A DNA stretch of 64,000 nt from NCBI GenBank assembly GCA_013399115.1, contig VXAA01003374.1, forward strand, positions 186,239-250,238, given 5' to 3'. This stretch comes from Anseranas semipalmata (lineage: Eukaryota; Chordata; Aves; Anseriformes; Anseranatidae). How positions within the stretch are numbered: the first letter of the stretch is position 1; every line of letters starts with the position of its first letter. This document shows, piece by piece, positions 37,901 to 51,854 of the stretch. The translations under genes and the position numbers were made by a program. The notes under the pieces are model-generated. The model saw only the letters and a list, made by a program, of their open reading frames with translations. It was not told the DNA's origin and ran no database searches.

Positions 37901-40900
37901 CTGAAAAAGTCTTGTGGGGCAAGCCATTTACACTGAGCCCACTCAAGAAGTCAAACCACCACTGTGCAAGAAGATAAGTTAGGTAAATGTGGAAGGAGCT
38001 CTCAAATGAATTCATGAGACAGTATGTTAACAGGAACCACTCAAGAAGTGCAAAACATTCCCTTCAAAATAAAAAAATGTATCTGGTATATTCACACAGA
38101 AATGTTGATGATTAGCTAAATATAGGGTGTTCTAGAAATAGACTAAAATGTCTAATTATAGAAGCAGACAGTGATATTCAATCCATCTAAAAACAACTCT
38201 TTCCCACAGTTTCCAACCTATATATTTGGTATTCCGGTTCCTAGCAAATTATCTTAGCTGTAAAATCTGTTTCCACAATACATGAAAAGAACTTTTACAT
38301 ACAGGTTTGAGAACTGCAGGTTCTTTGGAGGCTAACCAAATGGCCATCATTTTCACATTCAAATCTTAACCCAGTACAAAGTCACACGTGACCCAAGATG
38401 ACTGATCTCTTTAAGGACAGATAAACGACCCGAGCTCTAGCCTTACAATTCATCGCTGAAGATAGCTGTTAGGTATTTAAGGCCTAAAACACATCAAGGT
38501 AAGCATGCATAAACTTTAGTCCCTATCTAACGGGATCCCTTTAGCACAAAGACTGACGCAGGTGGGTGCTCTGCCTGAAGACAGACCCACATTGAAGAAT
38601 AAATTATTTTTACCTCTCCAGAGATCGGCCCCTCCATGTCAGGAGAGGGAGAAAGTCTAGAGCATTTCACATTGCTGCTGCAGACTTTTGATAAGCAAAA
38701 GACTTCCAATTTCAGTACGTGTAGTCTGTCAAACACTTTATCTGGGAAGGAACACTTAAATAAGATTTAAGAAAGCAAATAATCTCTAAAGCACATCAGT
38801 GGCATTAAAAGGATAAGGACGGTAAATCACTGGTGTATCGCAGCTAAGTTTCAGTGCTCACAGAGCACAGCATAACCAGGGCTGGAAACACGAACTCCAC
38901 CTCCTGCCACTCCTCTACTGAATCACTCCAGAGGAGGAAAGTTCTTGCTGCTCCTCGCACACCCAACAAAACTCGAGAGAGTTACCAAAACTGTCAGTGA
39001 AAACAACAAAATCTGCCAGTGATATCTGAGAAACTTCTACCAATGCTTGCAAGAAGTGAAAGCTGTTTTGGAGATCAAAGCTTTTTCTCTGATATAAAGG
39101 GAAATCCTGCATTTATGTTACAAAGTCTTTTCTAGCAGCTCACCTAGTACAGGTTGACTGTAGTCCCCACCCTCGAACGCAGCTTTGCTGAAAAGAAAGA
39201 AAAAGGTACATACACCTCGTGCATTTTTTTTTAAAACACACAAGTGTCCAAAGAGGAAAGCACACCACTGAAGTATGAGTTTGCAGCAATACTGAAACAT
39301 CAGGCTATACCAGGCCAACAGCATTCTTAAAATCTGTACAATTACTTTTTTTTTTTTCCTCTTGTTTGAGTGCCAAGATCACGGACTTGGCGATTCTATT
39401 AGCCAACTGATGAAAAAAAGAACACATTAGAAAACAGGTATTTTTGTAAAAGCATGGGTCTGGAAATAATGTCCAAGTTAATTGGCATCTAATGAGACCA
39501 CTCCCATGGCTCATCTCTCAACAGCCACAAACTCAGTCCAAATAGAAAGATCCCTGCCTTAGGGAGGTGGGAAAAAAGAAAAGAGTTTTTTTTTTATTTT
39601 GGGGGGGATAGAAACAAATGTAAGCTTCAGCTACAAAAATCAACAAAAACTAATGCCACTTCTCTTTCACTTCTAACCCACTTACCTGCCTCCTAGAAGG
39701 AGACCTGTTGGAGCTGGTATCTGTCAGGCTCTGAGGAATTTCAAGTCTCTTTTCCTAACTCTACCACTGCACCCCAGATGCTTCCGTCGTTCTGGCACAG
39801 TCCTTGCGCAGCAGCAAGACAGCCTGAACATGGCAGCTTTGCCTTCAAAGAGGAACTGCTCCTCCACGAAGCCCTGCTCGAGAGAAAGCAGCGGCAGCTA
39901 CTTACCCTTTAGCACAGAAAAAGCGTTCTGCCCAAGATAAGCAGCTGTGGCCTGGGAGCTGACTTAGGACAGGACAGCTCAAAATTTTAAGGCTGGCTGT
40001 CTTGATGGGGTCCGGTGCACAAAAAAGAAACGGAGGAAAGAGGTAAGGAAAGGGAGGCTCACGCTCTGTCGGCTGCGAGCACGGCAGACAATCGTTACCT
40101 CGGTCTCAACGTCCGAAAATAAAACTCATGACAAAAAAAAAAAAACGGAACATGCAAAGCCATTAAAGAATTCTTCAGTAAGAAACTTCTACCACCTACT
40201 CAAAACATTTTTTTTCCAAGCGGTTCCTCTGTAGCTTTATCATTTCCTCCGTGGATTTTTCTGAGTGAAACAATGCACCAAGTAAATTCCCAAAGCCCTT
40301 GCAAAAACTGTTGCTTTAAGACAGAAAAAAAGGCAAAACATAAAATCAAAAGACAGTAAAAACACACCATACCACAGGGTGCAGAAGGAAGATACGGGTG
40401 ATCACTGGAAAGGACTGAAGAGACAGCCTCACCCAAAACATGACCATTTACTTAATGGTTGCCTCTCTCCCTCCCCTGTAACCGATTACAGTATTAAGCA
40501 AGACTCCATTATACTGTCAGATACACGCTTCAGACAGCAAACGAAACTGGAAAGTATTCCCCTCTGCGTAACAGTTTGAGTTCCCTGTCATTTGATTTTC
40601 AACCAGAAGACATTGGGCTTTATTTCCCAACTGAGAGACTGAAATACGGGGTCCAAAGTTACCTACTCAGCCCAAATTTCTAAAGATATTACAGTACATT
40701 TCTGTTCAACTATGAACAAGGTGAAAACATTCATTCGTTTTGCAAAGTACCGTGCTAGAGTTCAGAAGTATATAATTAAGAGGATCAAGGTATTTTTCCT
40801 CCATTGAAAGCTGAAAAGTAATTTGACACAGCATGATTACCTCAAGGATTTTCCTGTTCCATTACAATCACCACTAACCCCATTTTTACAATTGCTCAGT

Positions 40901-41117
40901 CCCTCTGCCACACGCACAATCTCCATTATTATCACTCCCTAACAATTCCCAGGAAAAAGCGAGCACCTGCCCATTTTCATGCACAGCACAATTTAACCTC
41001 CTCTATTTTAAAACCTCACAGAGGTGGCCGCAGCTGCATGGGGTTGTTCGGGCAGAAAGAGAACCGCAGCCGGAGGTCAGGGGCGCGAAGAGCGACCCAG
41101 CTTCGGCGCCGCCGGAC

Positions 41118-41129
41118 CTGCCATTTTAG
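41118..41129 (-). promoter_or_regulatory. YY1-like element
   Basis: On the minus strand CTAAAATGGCAG has the AAAATGGC core of YY1 sites that sit just downstream of start sites in CpG-island promoters. Its orientation fits ELF1 transcription. Confidence 0.35.
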
Positions 41130-41518
41130 AGCGGCTCGGGATCCCGTCGAGCGAGCGTCGCCAGAGCAAAGGTGCTCAGAGGCACGGCGCTGGGAGCTAA
41201 CGCCTCGCCCGAACCGTTTCGGACCACGCTCTGCTATGTGCCGAGCGGGTCCACCTAGACGCACGCAGGGTTTCGAAATGCAAAGATTTCATACGTTGTA
41301 CAGCCAGCCGAGCCGCCACTGCAGCGGTCAGGGCCGAGGTATCGACACGTCTCAAAGACGACAGCACGCCTAAAACGCAGCGAAATTATAAATACTTTTT
41401 AAGCACGCTGTTCTGGAAAACACTGAAGCAGCCCCAGCGCCTTGGCCCCAAGCGACACGCAGAGCTTCAGGGCGCTTCCCTCCTGAGCGCCCGTTCTCGC
41501 CCGTAGCTCCACGTCCTT

Positions 41519-41784
41519 NNNNNNNNNNNNNNNNNNNNNNNNNNNNNNNNNNNNNNNNNNNNNNNNNNNNNNNNNNNNNNNNNNNNNNNNNNNNNNNNNN
41601 NNNNNNNNNNNNNNNNNNNNNNNNNNNNNNNNNNNNNNNNNNNNNNNNNNNNNNNNNNNNNNNNNNNNNNNNNNNNNNNNNNNNNNNNNNNNNNNNNNNN
41701 NNNNNNNNNNNNNNNNNNNNNNNNNNNNNNNNNNNNNNNNNNNNNNNNNNNNNNNNNNNNNNNNNNNNNNNNNNNNNNNNNNNN
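41519..41784. other. Assembly gap (266 N)
   Basis: An unbroken run of N inside the CpG island. The flank on the right is extremely GC-rich, which commonly causes sequencing dropout. Any first exon here would be missing from the assembly. Reading frames that cross it are meaningless. Confidence 1.
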
Positions 41785-41818
41785 GGCCCCGCTCCCGCCT
41801 CAGCGACGACCCCGAGGA

Positions 41819-41858
41819 GGGGGCCGCGGGGCCCGGGGGGGTCCCGCAGGGAAGGGGG
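41819..41858 (+). other. G-quadruplex-type motif beside the gap
   Basis: Five G-runs of 3-7 (41819-41823, 41828-41831, 41835-41841, 41849-41851, 41854-41858) are separated by loops of 4, 3, 7 and 2 bases. This satisfies the usual G3+ N1-7 quadruplex pattern on the plus strand, which would be the non-template strand for plus-directed and the template for ELF1-directed transcription. Confidence 0.75.
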
Positions 41859-43015
41859 CAGCGCCGCGGGCACGGCGCAGGTGCGGCCTTCGCGCCCCGC
41901 TTCGCCTCCGCACGTGTCCCGGGCACGGCGAAAGGCCCCTGTCGCCAGTCTCAAATGTACGGGACTGAGGGCGACAACAGGCTTCTTTCCGTCTCCTTTT
42001 GGTGGGAAGGGTAAGCGCACGCCGTGTTTGCAGGCCGGCATGTGCATTCGTTTTCCACTAAAGCTAATTTCCAGAAGGACGGAGGCCAACATACTGCTTC
42101 GGCAACCACGCTGGCCATAGGGACGGCGTGGCGCAAAGACCCCAAACCGTGCAGACAGGAGGGTATAACCGGAGGGCGAGAAGCTGGGCTGGGAAGCAGG
42201 GGAGGAAAGAAAGCAGCAGCAGTGGCCTTGCACTCTTTAACGAAGACAGGGGTAAAAGCCTTAAGCTGCTTCTAGCCAACAAGTGGAAAAACTCCAAATA
42301 TGAGTAAATGCAGCTGTAATTAAACACCGCCTTGTAATAATTAAACATTAGTCTGACAAGTGATTCACCGAGCAAAACTCATTGTCTTATGGACATTTAT
42401 ATCTCCAACTACCGGTTATATTCAGTAACTGAGAAGAAAATTCCAGTTTTACTTGCAAGTAATTCAGTCCCTATCATATCTGCATGGCACTCAAAGGCAA
42501 AAATGGCTCCCAGTTTACTGTTTAAGGAACAGTTATGCAGGTATTGTTTTATTAGATGTATTTTATCACGTTATCTTGCAGTGTAGTTTAGAGGAAGGCC
42601 TGAAGAAAACAACAGCAAGCAGAGCAGCAGAAGTTTTTTATGATTTACCAATTAGTTATCAGTTAAGTCACTACTCAAGTTGCTTCACTACAGCTCATTA
42701 TCAAAATGTGTCCTCATTTGTATTTCTCAGTTGAAAAGAGACCATGTAGAGGAAACACCACAATGTTATTTTAGTCACTGTATATTTTCCACCTCTTGTG
42801 ACAGATGTATTTTCCCTCTCTCCAGCAACTTCATTCTAATATCATCTTACATCTGAAAGTATTTGTTTCTTGCACTGCAAAACCCTTTGGAAATCATGGG
42901 GCAGTGAGGGGAGAAATCTGACCCGGCTGCAAAGCAGTTACAAGGAAACTAACATAGACACAGGGAGAGCACCATTTTAATTATTAAAAAAACTCTTAAT
43001 AGTTGTGTTTTACAG

Positions 43016-43034
43016 AAAAAAAAAAAAAAAAAAA
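43016..43034. repeat. Poly-A run
   Basis: About nineteen A in a row. No processed gene or LINE 3' end is recognisable directly to its left, so it is listed as a simple homopolymer. Confidence 0.8.
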
Positions 43035-46000
43035 GTCTTACAGTCTTATACAGGCAATCAACCAAATTGAAAAATCATTCATAGTGATGTATGACCACAA
43101 ACTATGCAAACATTTTGCTGTTTCTAGGCTAAATCTGGAAGCAATATATTTTTTTTTAAAGCACATATAAAATGCAAAAATATTTAGTGAGAGATAATGC
43201 AGGTAGGTGTTCATCCCTAAAACTGTATCAGGTTTCTTTCTAATTATAATGCTGGCTTAGAGAAGTGACCTTGCCCATTGCTGGGATGAGTATCTCTATG
43301 AAATTCAGATCACCACTTGCCCAAAAGACATAGCTAGACACTGACCAACAGCATGGCCGAGGCCAATTCAAACAGCTTTTACCCTCCACTCCATCCCGGC
43401 TGCATATTCCTCTCACCAAGCTACCCCCCCGCTGTTTCCCAGCGCAAATATTTGTGTAGCCGCACAGCGAAGCAGACGGTGGAACCAACCAGCAGAAAAA
43501 GTTAATGCTGCACAAATAAATAAATAACGCGTAATAAAATTTTCAAGCTTTCGTTGGCACTGGCTCCCGCAGCAACGCGTGCTGGAGGCGAGTGGCGCGG
43601 TCAAGCGGGCACGGCACGGAGACCTGTCCCTCCTTCGTATCCGGCATTGAAAGCTACACGTCTGCAAGAGGGAGACTGGTGCAAGCTCTCTGCTACCACT
43701 GCCCCAGGTGCAAGGCCCAAGAGGTGCTCTGGAGCTGTGCTGACCCACCTGAAACGCAGAGACACATTTTAGACTCATGAGAAGGGGCCTAGTGGGAGGG
43801 GAGGTCTGTGCCTGTTTCCAGCTTTCATTTTTGGATGGGGATTCGGGAAGGAGAAAATATTTTTTTGACAGAGAAGGGGACAGAGACTTTAGATTTAAAA
43901 ACTGTTTTCCATTTTGCTACTATATTAGACACCAGGCCACCACACAAGAAGCCTAGCAAGTCCCAGTGACAGGGGACCTGCAGTGCCATCCCTAAAGCAG
44001 CTGGAGATGCTGCAACTCCTCACCAGTGCTGCGAGGGGGGAGACCACATCCCTGCCCTCAGCACGGGCTCAGGGCTTCTTCAGATGGAAGGGAAAACTCT
44101 GGCTTACCGCTGGCTAAAAATCAGATTTAAGGAACTTCCGTTTCCCGTTTGGTTCTGTAGGATCCGAGTATCTCAAGCTTTGCCACATATTTAATCTCAG
44201 GTGTCTCTGGAGGAAGGAAGTACCAATAATCCCATTCACAAACACGGCATGAACTGAAAAGGGTGACACTTGAACCAGCCTTCACCCAGATCTGAAGCTA
44301 GCACCCTAACTCCCGCACCCTCCTTCCTCCTTGTATACAACACCAGGAAACTGTACTGGTATTGCTACAACATTTTAATACCATGGTGTTCCTGTCCCGG
44401 TAGTTGGGACTTGTGGACTGGCACCTCCCTCTGCGGCAAGTGCCACACAAAACACAGAAACCCCCAACAGTTTCACTCTAACACTGCCAAATGCACAATG
44501 ACCTAAATATTTACACATGGAGAAACTGCATCAAGAGACTGCAAGGTAACTTGTTCCTATCCACAGAGGAAGTCTCTGCTACGGGACTTTAGATATATAA
44601 AGATATATAAAAGCTCTCATCACTATTCAACAACTTAATCACAAATTCAGATTGTATACTTTCAATATTTTTAGGATTGTTTGCAATCTACAAACCTCTT
44701 GCATTTTCAAAGACTTCAGTAAAAAAAAAAAGATCTCAAAGGAGAAATTCAGAACCTGGGGTTTTGGATACCTAGAGTGCAGTCCACGCAGATATCAGTT
44801 CTTAATTTGCAATTTAAAGGTATGGTTCAGTGATGTTCTAGTGCATGCTGAATACAGGCTGAACGCAGAGCACAGTGAATTTGAGAGAAAACACTCTACT
44901 TATGCACTGTAATGGTCTTCTGAACTTCAGCTGAACTGTAGGAAATGAAAAGTGACAGTAAACAACGCACATCTGGACAGGCCATTACTCTTCTCAAAGG
45001 CTGGGAGGGAAGGTATCTTGATCATCCTACGTTTGATCAGAATCCTTCAGATAATGAACGTCGTCATCTTTCAAAATACACAAGAGTCTTTTGCAACTCT
45101 GTGGTCAGGAAACTCCAAGCCTCCAGAAATTACACCTAAGTAGCAGAAGGGGTGAGAGAAAAGCTTCAAACACAACAGATTGACAACCAAGCACCAGAGA
45201 GCTTTAACCTGATCCATTTCATACCTCCAAGTTTGCCTCCAGTGTTTCCTACTGCATTTGGCAAGGCAACTGCCTTTGCCAGCAGCACAGCAACATCCCA
45301 CACAGCTACAACCCCCTGACCTTGTACAGCCTTGCACAAACTCTTCTTGGATCACCTCTAAGGTATTCCTAGGTCACATCTCAGAGATGACAAGCCTCTA
45401 GGAAAATCTACTTGTATAGTCACTTTTCCTTGCTCTTTTAAGTTCCTTCCTTCCTCCTTTTGTTACGGATTTGCCTCTGCTAAGAAGCATTGCTTCTCAG
45501 CATTTCTGAGAACGGTTTAAAATGTGGTTATACCCTCCTTTCTACTGATAAACAGACTTAGGAGTGAACGAATTGCAAAAATCCAGGCAGTAAATACAGC
45601 TCTGACACAAGATAACTTCTGATCCAATCTCAGCCACAAGTCACACGCTATGGCTTCTCTCTGACGCTTCTCTACCAACCCCAGCTGCGCTTTCCTCTCC
45701 ACATCTTCTCCCTGCTCTGGTTCTGGTCCACGTGGTACCCGTTAAACTTTCCACCGATCCGCTTCAACACATTAACGCTGACCGGGATGGGTGGGGACCA
45801 TCAGCAGCTCTCTGTGTGGTTAGCAAGTTGAATCAGCTCAGAAAAGGCTGCGATGAGCACTGCCAGCAAAAGACAGAGGACCTCCCTTTTGTGGGTGGCA
45901 GTGCAGCACCCTGCTGGGCTGGCTGAGCAATGAGGTTTTTCACCCTAACAATCGCACGGTTGCATCTTAGCTGAAAAAAGCTGGAGGCATGTTATCCAGG

Positions 46001-48226
46001 GGATGACCCAGGCAGAGAGAAGGGACAACCGTGCCACTTAAACCTGTGACTCTCACACCCGATCCAACTCTGTCCCACCATCCCTCCTCATGCTATTTGT
46101 ACGTTGGTTTTGGAAAGCGCACTGAAAGTCACTTACCATCCTATAAATACACCTGCCAATAGATTTGATAAAAGTTACACTTTTAAACCCACAGATGAGG
46201 CAATCACCCAAGCACATAAAAATAAAGTCAGGATGAATTTACAGCCCATACTACTTCTCTGAGCAGAATTCAGACCCCCAAAAATCATGAAACAGAAAGA
46301 ACGAAACCATGATCTGCAAATGCAGCCAGGAGAAATCATTGTGCCTCACCTACTGTTCCCACTAACCACAGTCAAACAGACAAACAAGACAGTTACATCC
46401 TGAAACATAACTTGCTTCTAATTCATTACTTCCCAGTCCTTCATTTGGGGGCACTAAAGTGATCCAAAAAGACCAGTTTCCCTTTTATCTTTAAATACCA
46501 TCTCTAGACCCTGTCCCATCACGGGCCATGCAACAAATAAGCCAACTAGAGGACAGACTGAGAAATAAATGGGCAGAGAACTGTATTTTATGAAAACAAC
46601 TGGGTAGTTCCATCTGGATCATTTTCTTTTTTTAATCTAGAAGAGCTTACTTCTTGAAAAGACAGGCAGGAACCGCAGTTTCAGTGTACAGGTGGAAACA
46701 AGGTGGAGGACTCAAGGTAGTGTAGTTCTACTCAACACTCAAATGTAGTTATAGACTGTAACAATAATTTCATTTTATATACAGAACACCTTACTACAAC
46801 TCCTCATCACTAAATCTTTGCAATAAACAAAGCCAAAATGACCTCATTTTTGCATGGTAATAATTACTGGCTATCCCAAGAGGTCCACAAGGGCATAGAA
46901 GTACTATGCTTTTACGCTGAATTCTCAGACGGTATGCGTAACAGCCCCGGAAAAATCTTGAAAAATTTACTTTAATATTATACAGGGCTATACAATCCTG
47001 ACTGCAGTAAGATCACACTAGATCCATGGCTTTCCGAAGGAAATGATCACCTGTGTATACAGCCAGTTTGAGAGACAAGTATTAGGTCACCTAGCTATTT
47101 CTGTGGGTTTGCACTCACCTTGCTTTTAAGCAAATAGGGGTTTCTTGCTATTCTGCATGAAGGACACAGAGATGAGGGGATACTAAGCATGAAACGAAAC
47201 TGGTAAAATTCAAAATCATACAAATGAAAGAAAATGTTCAATTTTCCAAGAATAAGAAACGAACTTTCCAGAAAGTCAATATTGATTCTTGAAATAGATC
47301 CACAGAGCATCCCACAAGGTAAGCTTCCAATCCCCCACTATTAGACTCCTTCAGAGGTCTATTGCTTTAACGGGATAGTTATGTTTGCTCAAGAGTCCTT
47401 GCAAGGATAATTTTTAAGAATACAAACTGTATCTACAACTATTAGAGATGTTACTATGCCAGCAACAGTAAACTTAGCCTTTGTTCTTCACATTTCTTAC
47501 ACCAACATAAAACTAACAAACAAACAAACAAAAAACCTACAGAAATATTTGTAATCATGTGGTTCTGTTTCTTGTTGGCTTTAACACTGGAATTTTGTCA
47601 TTACATATAAGACAAAAAAAAAAATCAGGCAAGTGAACAGGAATATAAGAAATGTATACCAAGTGAAACTAAGCTGAAAATACATGTAGAAGGAACATAA
47701 AAGCAAGAACTGGATGAGTTTGATATAATCAAACAGTGGCCTCTTGACTGGGACACTCTGTAGTCCACTGAGGAATCCTCATTAAAAAGCTATAACTATA
47801 TTTTTCCTCTCCTCATACTGTGAGTCACTCATTACATTTTTGGATGTTGCAACACATTCATGAATAATAAACACATACTAGGAAAAAAAAATCCAGCATG
47901 AACACTGGATTTTTTTCATGTCTATATTTATCAGTATAAAAATCAAATCAAGAATGAAACTTAGAGTTGAAAAAAGTTTCTATGCAAGGAATGTTGTTAT
48001 TCACAGACAAAGTATTTGGTGTAGCCCGAGACGAGCACACAGATAGGCACAGAAGGTACAGCACGACAACGTTAGCATTACTATTATTGTTTGGCCTTTA
48101 TACAGAAAGAGAGGACAGGGGGAGGGATCATAATGTTCCCCATCAAACTCCCTCCTAAGGGAGAACAGCCAGACACCGCCCTTAGCGAGACAATTCTGGA
48201 CCCAATGCTGTGCTTTTGCAGCTGCC

Positions 48227-48260
48227 TTTTTTTTCTTTTTTTCTTTTTTTTCTATTTTTC
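48227..48260. repeat. T-rich low-complexity run
   Basis: Runs of T broken by single C and one A, a pyrimidine tract of about 34 bases. Confidence 0.85.
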
Positions 48261-51200
48261 AAGGCTAGGGAGTTAGGCTGTGGAGACTGCGCAGCCCCAG
48301 AAAGTCAGCCGTGCTACAGGAAATTAATGTTGATATCTTAAATAAGTACCATGGAATTATTTATTCACATTTGCGTTTTAGACAATAACAAACAGCATCT
48401 AGCACATGCACATGTAGGGGTGCTTGATACAACATTTTCCATGGCTCCAGTCAGATGAAAAACTGTTAGCTTCTCTTCCAATTTTTTCATCCTTTCAGTT
48501 CTGCAACCCTAGGCAAGCCATACTGGCAACCTCACGCACTCGTGCTGACTCCCCGTGCAGATGCAGGCCTCGTTTAAGGAATTAAAGGAAATCTGGATAA
48601 ACATTATTTTTTAGAAAAATGTTGAACTCCATAAATACATTTAGATGCTTACGAGAATACAACAGAATATTTTGGCACTGCTCAGGATACGAACACAAAG
48701 GAAAGGAAAGTGTGTTTATTACTGCTCTTCCAGCTGCTCTAATTAGTGGAAAAAGATAAGAGTGCTAACTTGGAGAGACAGGAGAAAAAAAAAAAACATA
48801 AGCTGTGCAAAAAAGTAAGCTCGTTTAAATAAATACATTTTCCATTGCAACTCATTCAGATAGAGGACTGGCTATTAAAGAACAGTCAGCTAGAAACATG
48901 ACCTGATTACTTACTTGTTCAGGAAATGATCAATACCTTTAGTAGCAGGCTTACCTATCCAAATATATGCTACATTAGTCAACTGATGAATACATAAATC
49001 ATGGAGAAAAGAGAAGAGGAAAAAAAATAGAGATTACAGGAAAGAAAAAGGAGGGGTATCAGGGAGCTTGGGCTACAGATAAGGGGAACTGACAGGGGAA
49101 GGACAACATTTTGATCTCTCAGCTGCATTTTAGGCTGCTTGCACAAACAGAAGCCTGGTGCCTCTACACTGATCTTTGTCCTGGTGAGCAGTCGTAAAGG
49201 AAATCATGGATTACAGTTCTGTGTATCACTCTATGATACCAAATCTTCACCTCTGCTATCATCATTTGCCCATAAAAATGAGCTACAGCAAGCAGACATA
49301 TCCTAGAAGACACTATTGCATGCATACTTATAGGCTCAGTTTCAGAGAAAATTGCTGCTGCCGTTAAGTGTTTTCCAAAAGCCTCACAGGAATCATCTGT
49401 CTTTACTCTGTGGTTCAGGGAGCCATGAAAACAACATCAGGAACCAGAGGCTAAGAGAATGAGAGCATATTACAGCAGGCATGATTTCATACATGGGATT
49501 TTTCTCCTGCTTTCCACTAAGAGAGGTCATTTACTTAATGGAGGGAGCTCAGCAGTCTCCTTGAGTCACCTGTCATTTCCCCAAGACTTATAAAACACTT
49601 AGTATCCTCAGTGCTCCATCCAAAGCACTATACAATCACTACGTATACATTAGTGATTATCATTTTAGTCCAATACTGTAAATTTAGCATCTCAGTATGT
49701 ATGTTTAACCTTAGAACCCATTTTGTCCTTCATTTACTGAGGGTTCATCAGCCTGGAAGAGGTCTGTGCTCTGGAAAACATCTCACCAGCCAGACTGGAA
49801 CGATTTTAACTCCCTCTACCATCAAGGGACAGGTGAGGCCTAAATTACACATCAGAGTGCTCAGATTCTAGGATGGTAGCCTAAATGCAAAGTTTCTTCC
49901 ACTGCTTTTCTGTGACCAGCTTTATTTCTTGAATTCTCACTTTCAGCGTCCCCCCCTTTTTAGCAAGATACACCAGAAATGTTTTCTAGTTTTGGATATC
50001 AGACAAAAATACACTAATTGTGACTATGGTCACAGAAACCTTCCTATATTTCAACCACTAGTGAAGAGTAGCATCAGACTAATTTAATTTTAATATTCAA
50101 AATAATTAAAATAGCTTTCTTAGTGATCAGTGATCTCACTCAGGAAAGAGAAAGGGTAAAGAAAATTACTTTTTTCTGGTTTATTTTTGTTTTTGATTAA
50201 CTGCTCATCCTCAGGCCTATTGAACATTTGCTGCTTTGCAGAAGCTAGGAGCAGCTTTCTCTCTGCTACTCTGTTCTACAAGAAAACTTACTGCCCTAAA
50301 CAACCCCTAAACAAACATCCTTTAATTCCTATACTGCTAATCCTTAATTGCTTGCAGCAGACTGATGCTTTCCTAGCAGATCCCAAACACCCTATCTAAA
50401 AGAGTTTGATCCCAGGGTTTGGCTCTACTTTCTGAAAGTACAGTGATTTCCATCCATCCCCTTCAAGAAAGAGCCATTATCCAGTGAATGTTTGTTTTCA
50501 AAGCTACATGCGTACATCACATGTGCGCATTCTGGCAGAAGTCAGATCTGGAGGGACAGGAATTATAAAACAAAATTATACAACACATTGAAAAATTGAT
50601 GTACCACGAATTCATGTACCATGTCAACTAGCAGCCCAGGCAGCAAACAGGAAAAATACCACCAGGCCCAATGCATCCTACTGCAAAACCACCAGTATCA
50701 CCGAGAGATGCACATTTACATTTTTCCAGGTGAAACTGTAGCTGGATACCTGCAGGTGCTGCGATGGGATACCACTGGGCAAGGAGGGGCTGGGGCCTTT
50801 AGAGAGGGGCCTATGCAGGGGGAAGCAGGGAGGAGGAAGCACCACACACTGGATATAAATCCACAAGAAACCTGCCTCTTTGCTTATAATGTCCAGGGAA
50901 CGTTCAGGCAGAAAAGAGCAGACAAAGATCTGCAGGCCATAGATAATAGAGCAAAGACCTTTTAATCTAAATAGACAAAACAAAATAGAAGAATGGGGAA
51001 AACTACATATAATCATGGAGTAGTTGTCCTGGCTCAAGGATTTTCTTCCACACTTCTATATTCCTCAAAATGTGTGTAGGGGGATAAGGGGTGTAATATA
51101 ACGCGTAAATATATTGCCTTCTCCTTGCTAGTTCCACTTAACTGAAGAAAACCATAACCAGGCTCTCACCATTTCACACATCAGCCTTCTACCTTGCAGA

Positions 51201-51854
51201 ACATCATTGCTGGCATAACCACACAAGCTTTAAAAAAGGCAATGACACTTAGCAATCCAAGGCCATTCCCCTTACCCTTATATCCAAAATAGCATGGTCA
51301 GAAAATGCTGCAAAGTCAGTTCTCCTCAAGGGTTTCTGGGTGCCAGTATTTACGGATGAGAACACTTACGTTAGGCGAGGTTACTCCATGAGTGGAGAAG
51401 GAAAAGATAAGAGGGTCCCACTCATGACTTCATTAGATGCCGCATTCAAAATATCCCCAAAGTCAAGTTACCAAATTCCTATGCATTTTATATGAAAGGT
51501 CAAAATACAAGATGAAATCCTTTCTTTCCCCTCCTGAATTGAACTAGTAAAGGTTTGTTTTTGCGCAAATGTTGTCAACTATCAGTCCAAGAGAGACTTG
51601 AGAGAATAAAGCCAAAACAAGACCATAACTGAAGAATAACACACTTAAGACAATGTAGATATGCTATTACAAAGCAAACAGAGAAATAAGCAGAACATAG
51701 CTATGGCAGAAGTAAATACATCATTACAAATTGATTAACATCTTGACCCCCAAGTATCAAGAATTTTCCCAAGACTATTATCTAGATTGTATACATATAA
51801 AGTGTATATATACATACAGTATATGGCTGTACATACAGCATATAGCTTCCGGAG

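Larger units (their letters stand above)
15767..40960 (-). other. ELF1 upstream region, probably 5' UTR introns
   Basis: This is about 25 kb upstream of the start-codon exon with no recognisable coding exon on either strand. In mammals ELF1 has long non-coding leader introns and several first exons, so this stretch is probably transcribed leader intron (inference). It holds CpG islands at 25.3, 29.45 and 31.4 kb, CpG-retaining patches at 17.1-17.35 and 22.08-22.68 kb, a CR1 3' end at 21.43 kb, and many short A/T runs. Non-coding leader exons must be somewhere upstream of 15766, but sequence alone does not place them. Candidates are given under findings. Confidence 0.6.
41016..42215 (-). promoter_or_regulatory. 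Major CpG island, candidate upstream ELF1 promoter
   Basis: This is the densest CpG region in the window: about 30 CpG in 41041-41280 by hand count, and very GC-rich again from 41785 to about 41935 after a run of N. CpG falls sharply to the right of about 42.2 kb. It lies about 25 kb upstream of the ELF1 start-codon exon. On the minus strand CTAAAATGGCAG (41129-41118) resembles the YY1 element often found just downstream of TATA-less start sites, which favours minus-strand transcription towards ELF1. No coding exon of another gene is recognised in it. The true start site and first-exon donor are not certain. Confidence 0.65.

Noticed and set aside
41370..42233. 287-codon and 175-codon minus-strand frames
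   Set aside because: Both cross the 266-N gap, so their continuity is an artefact.
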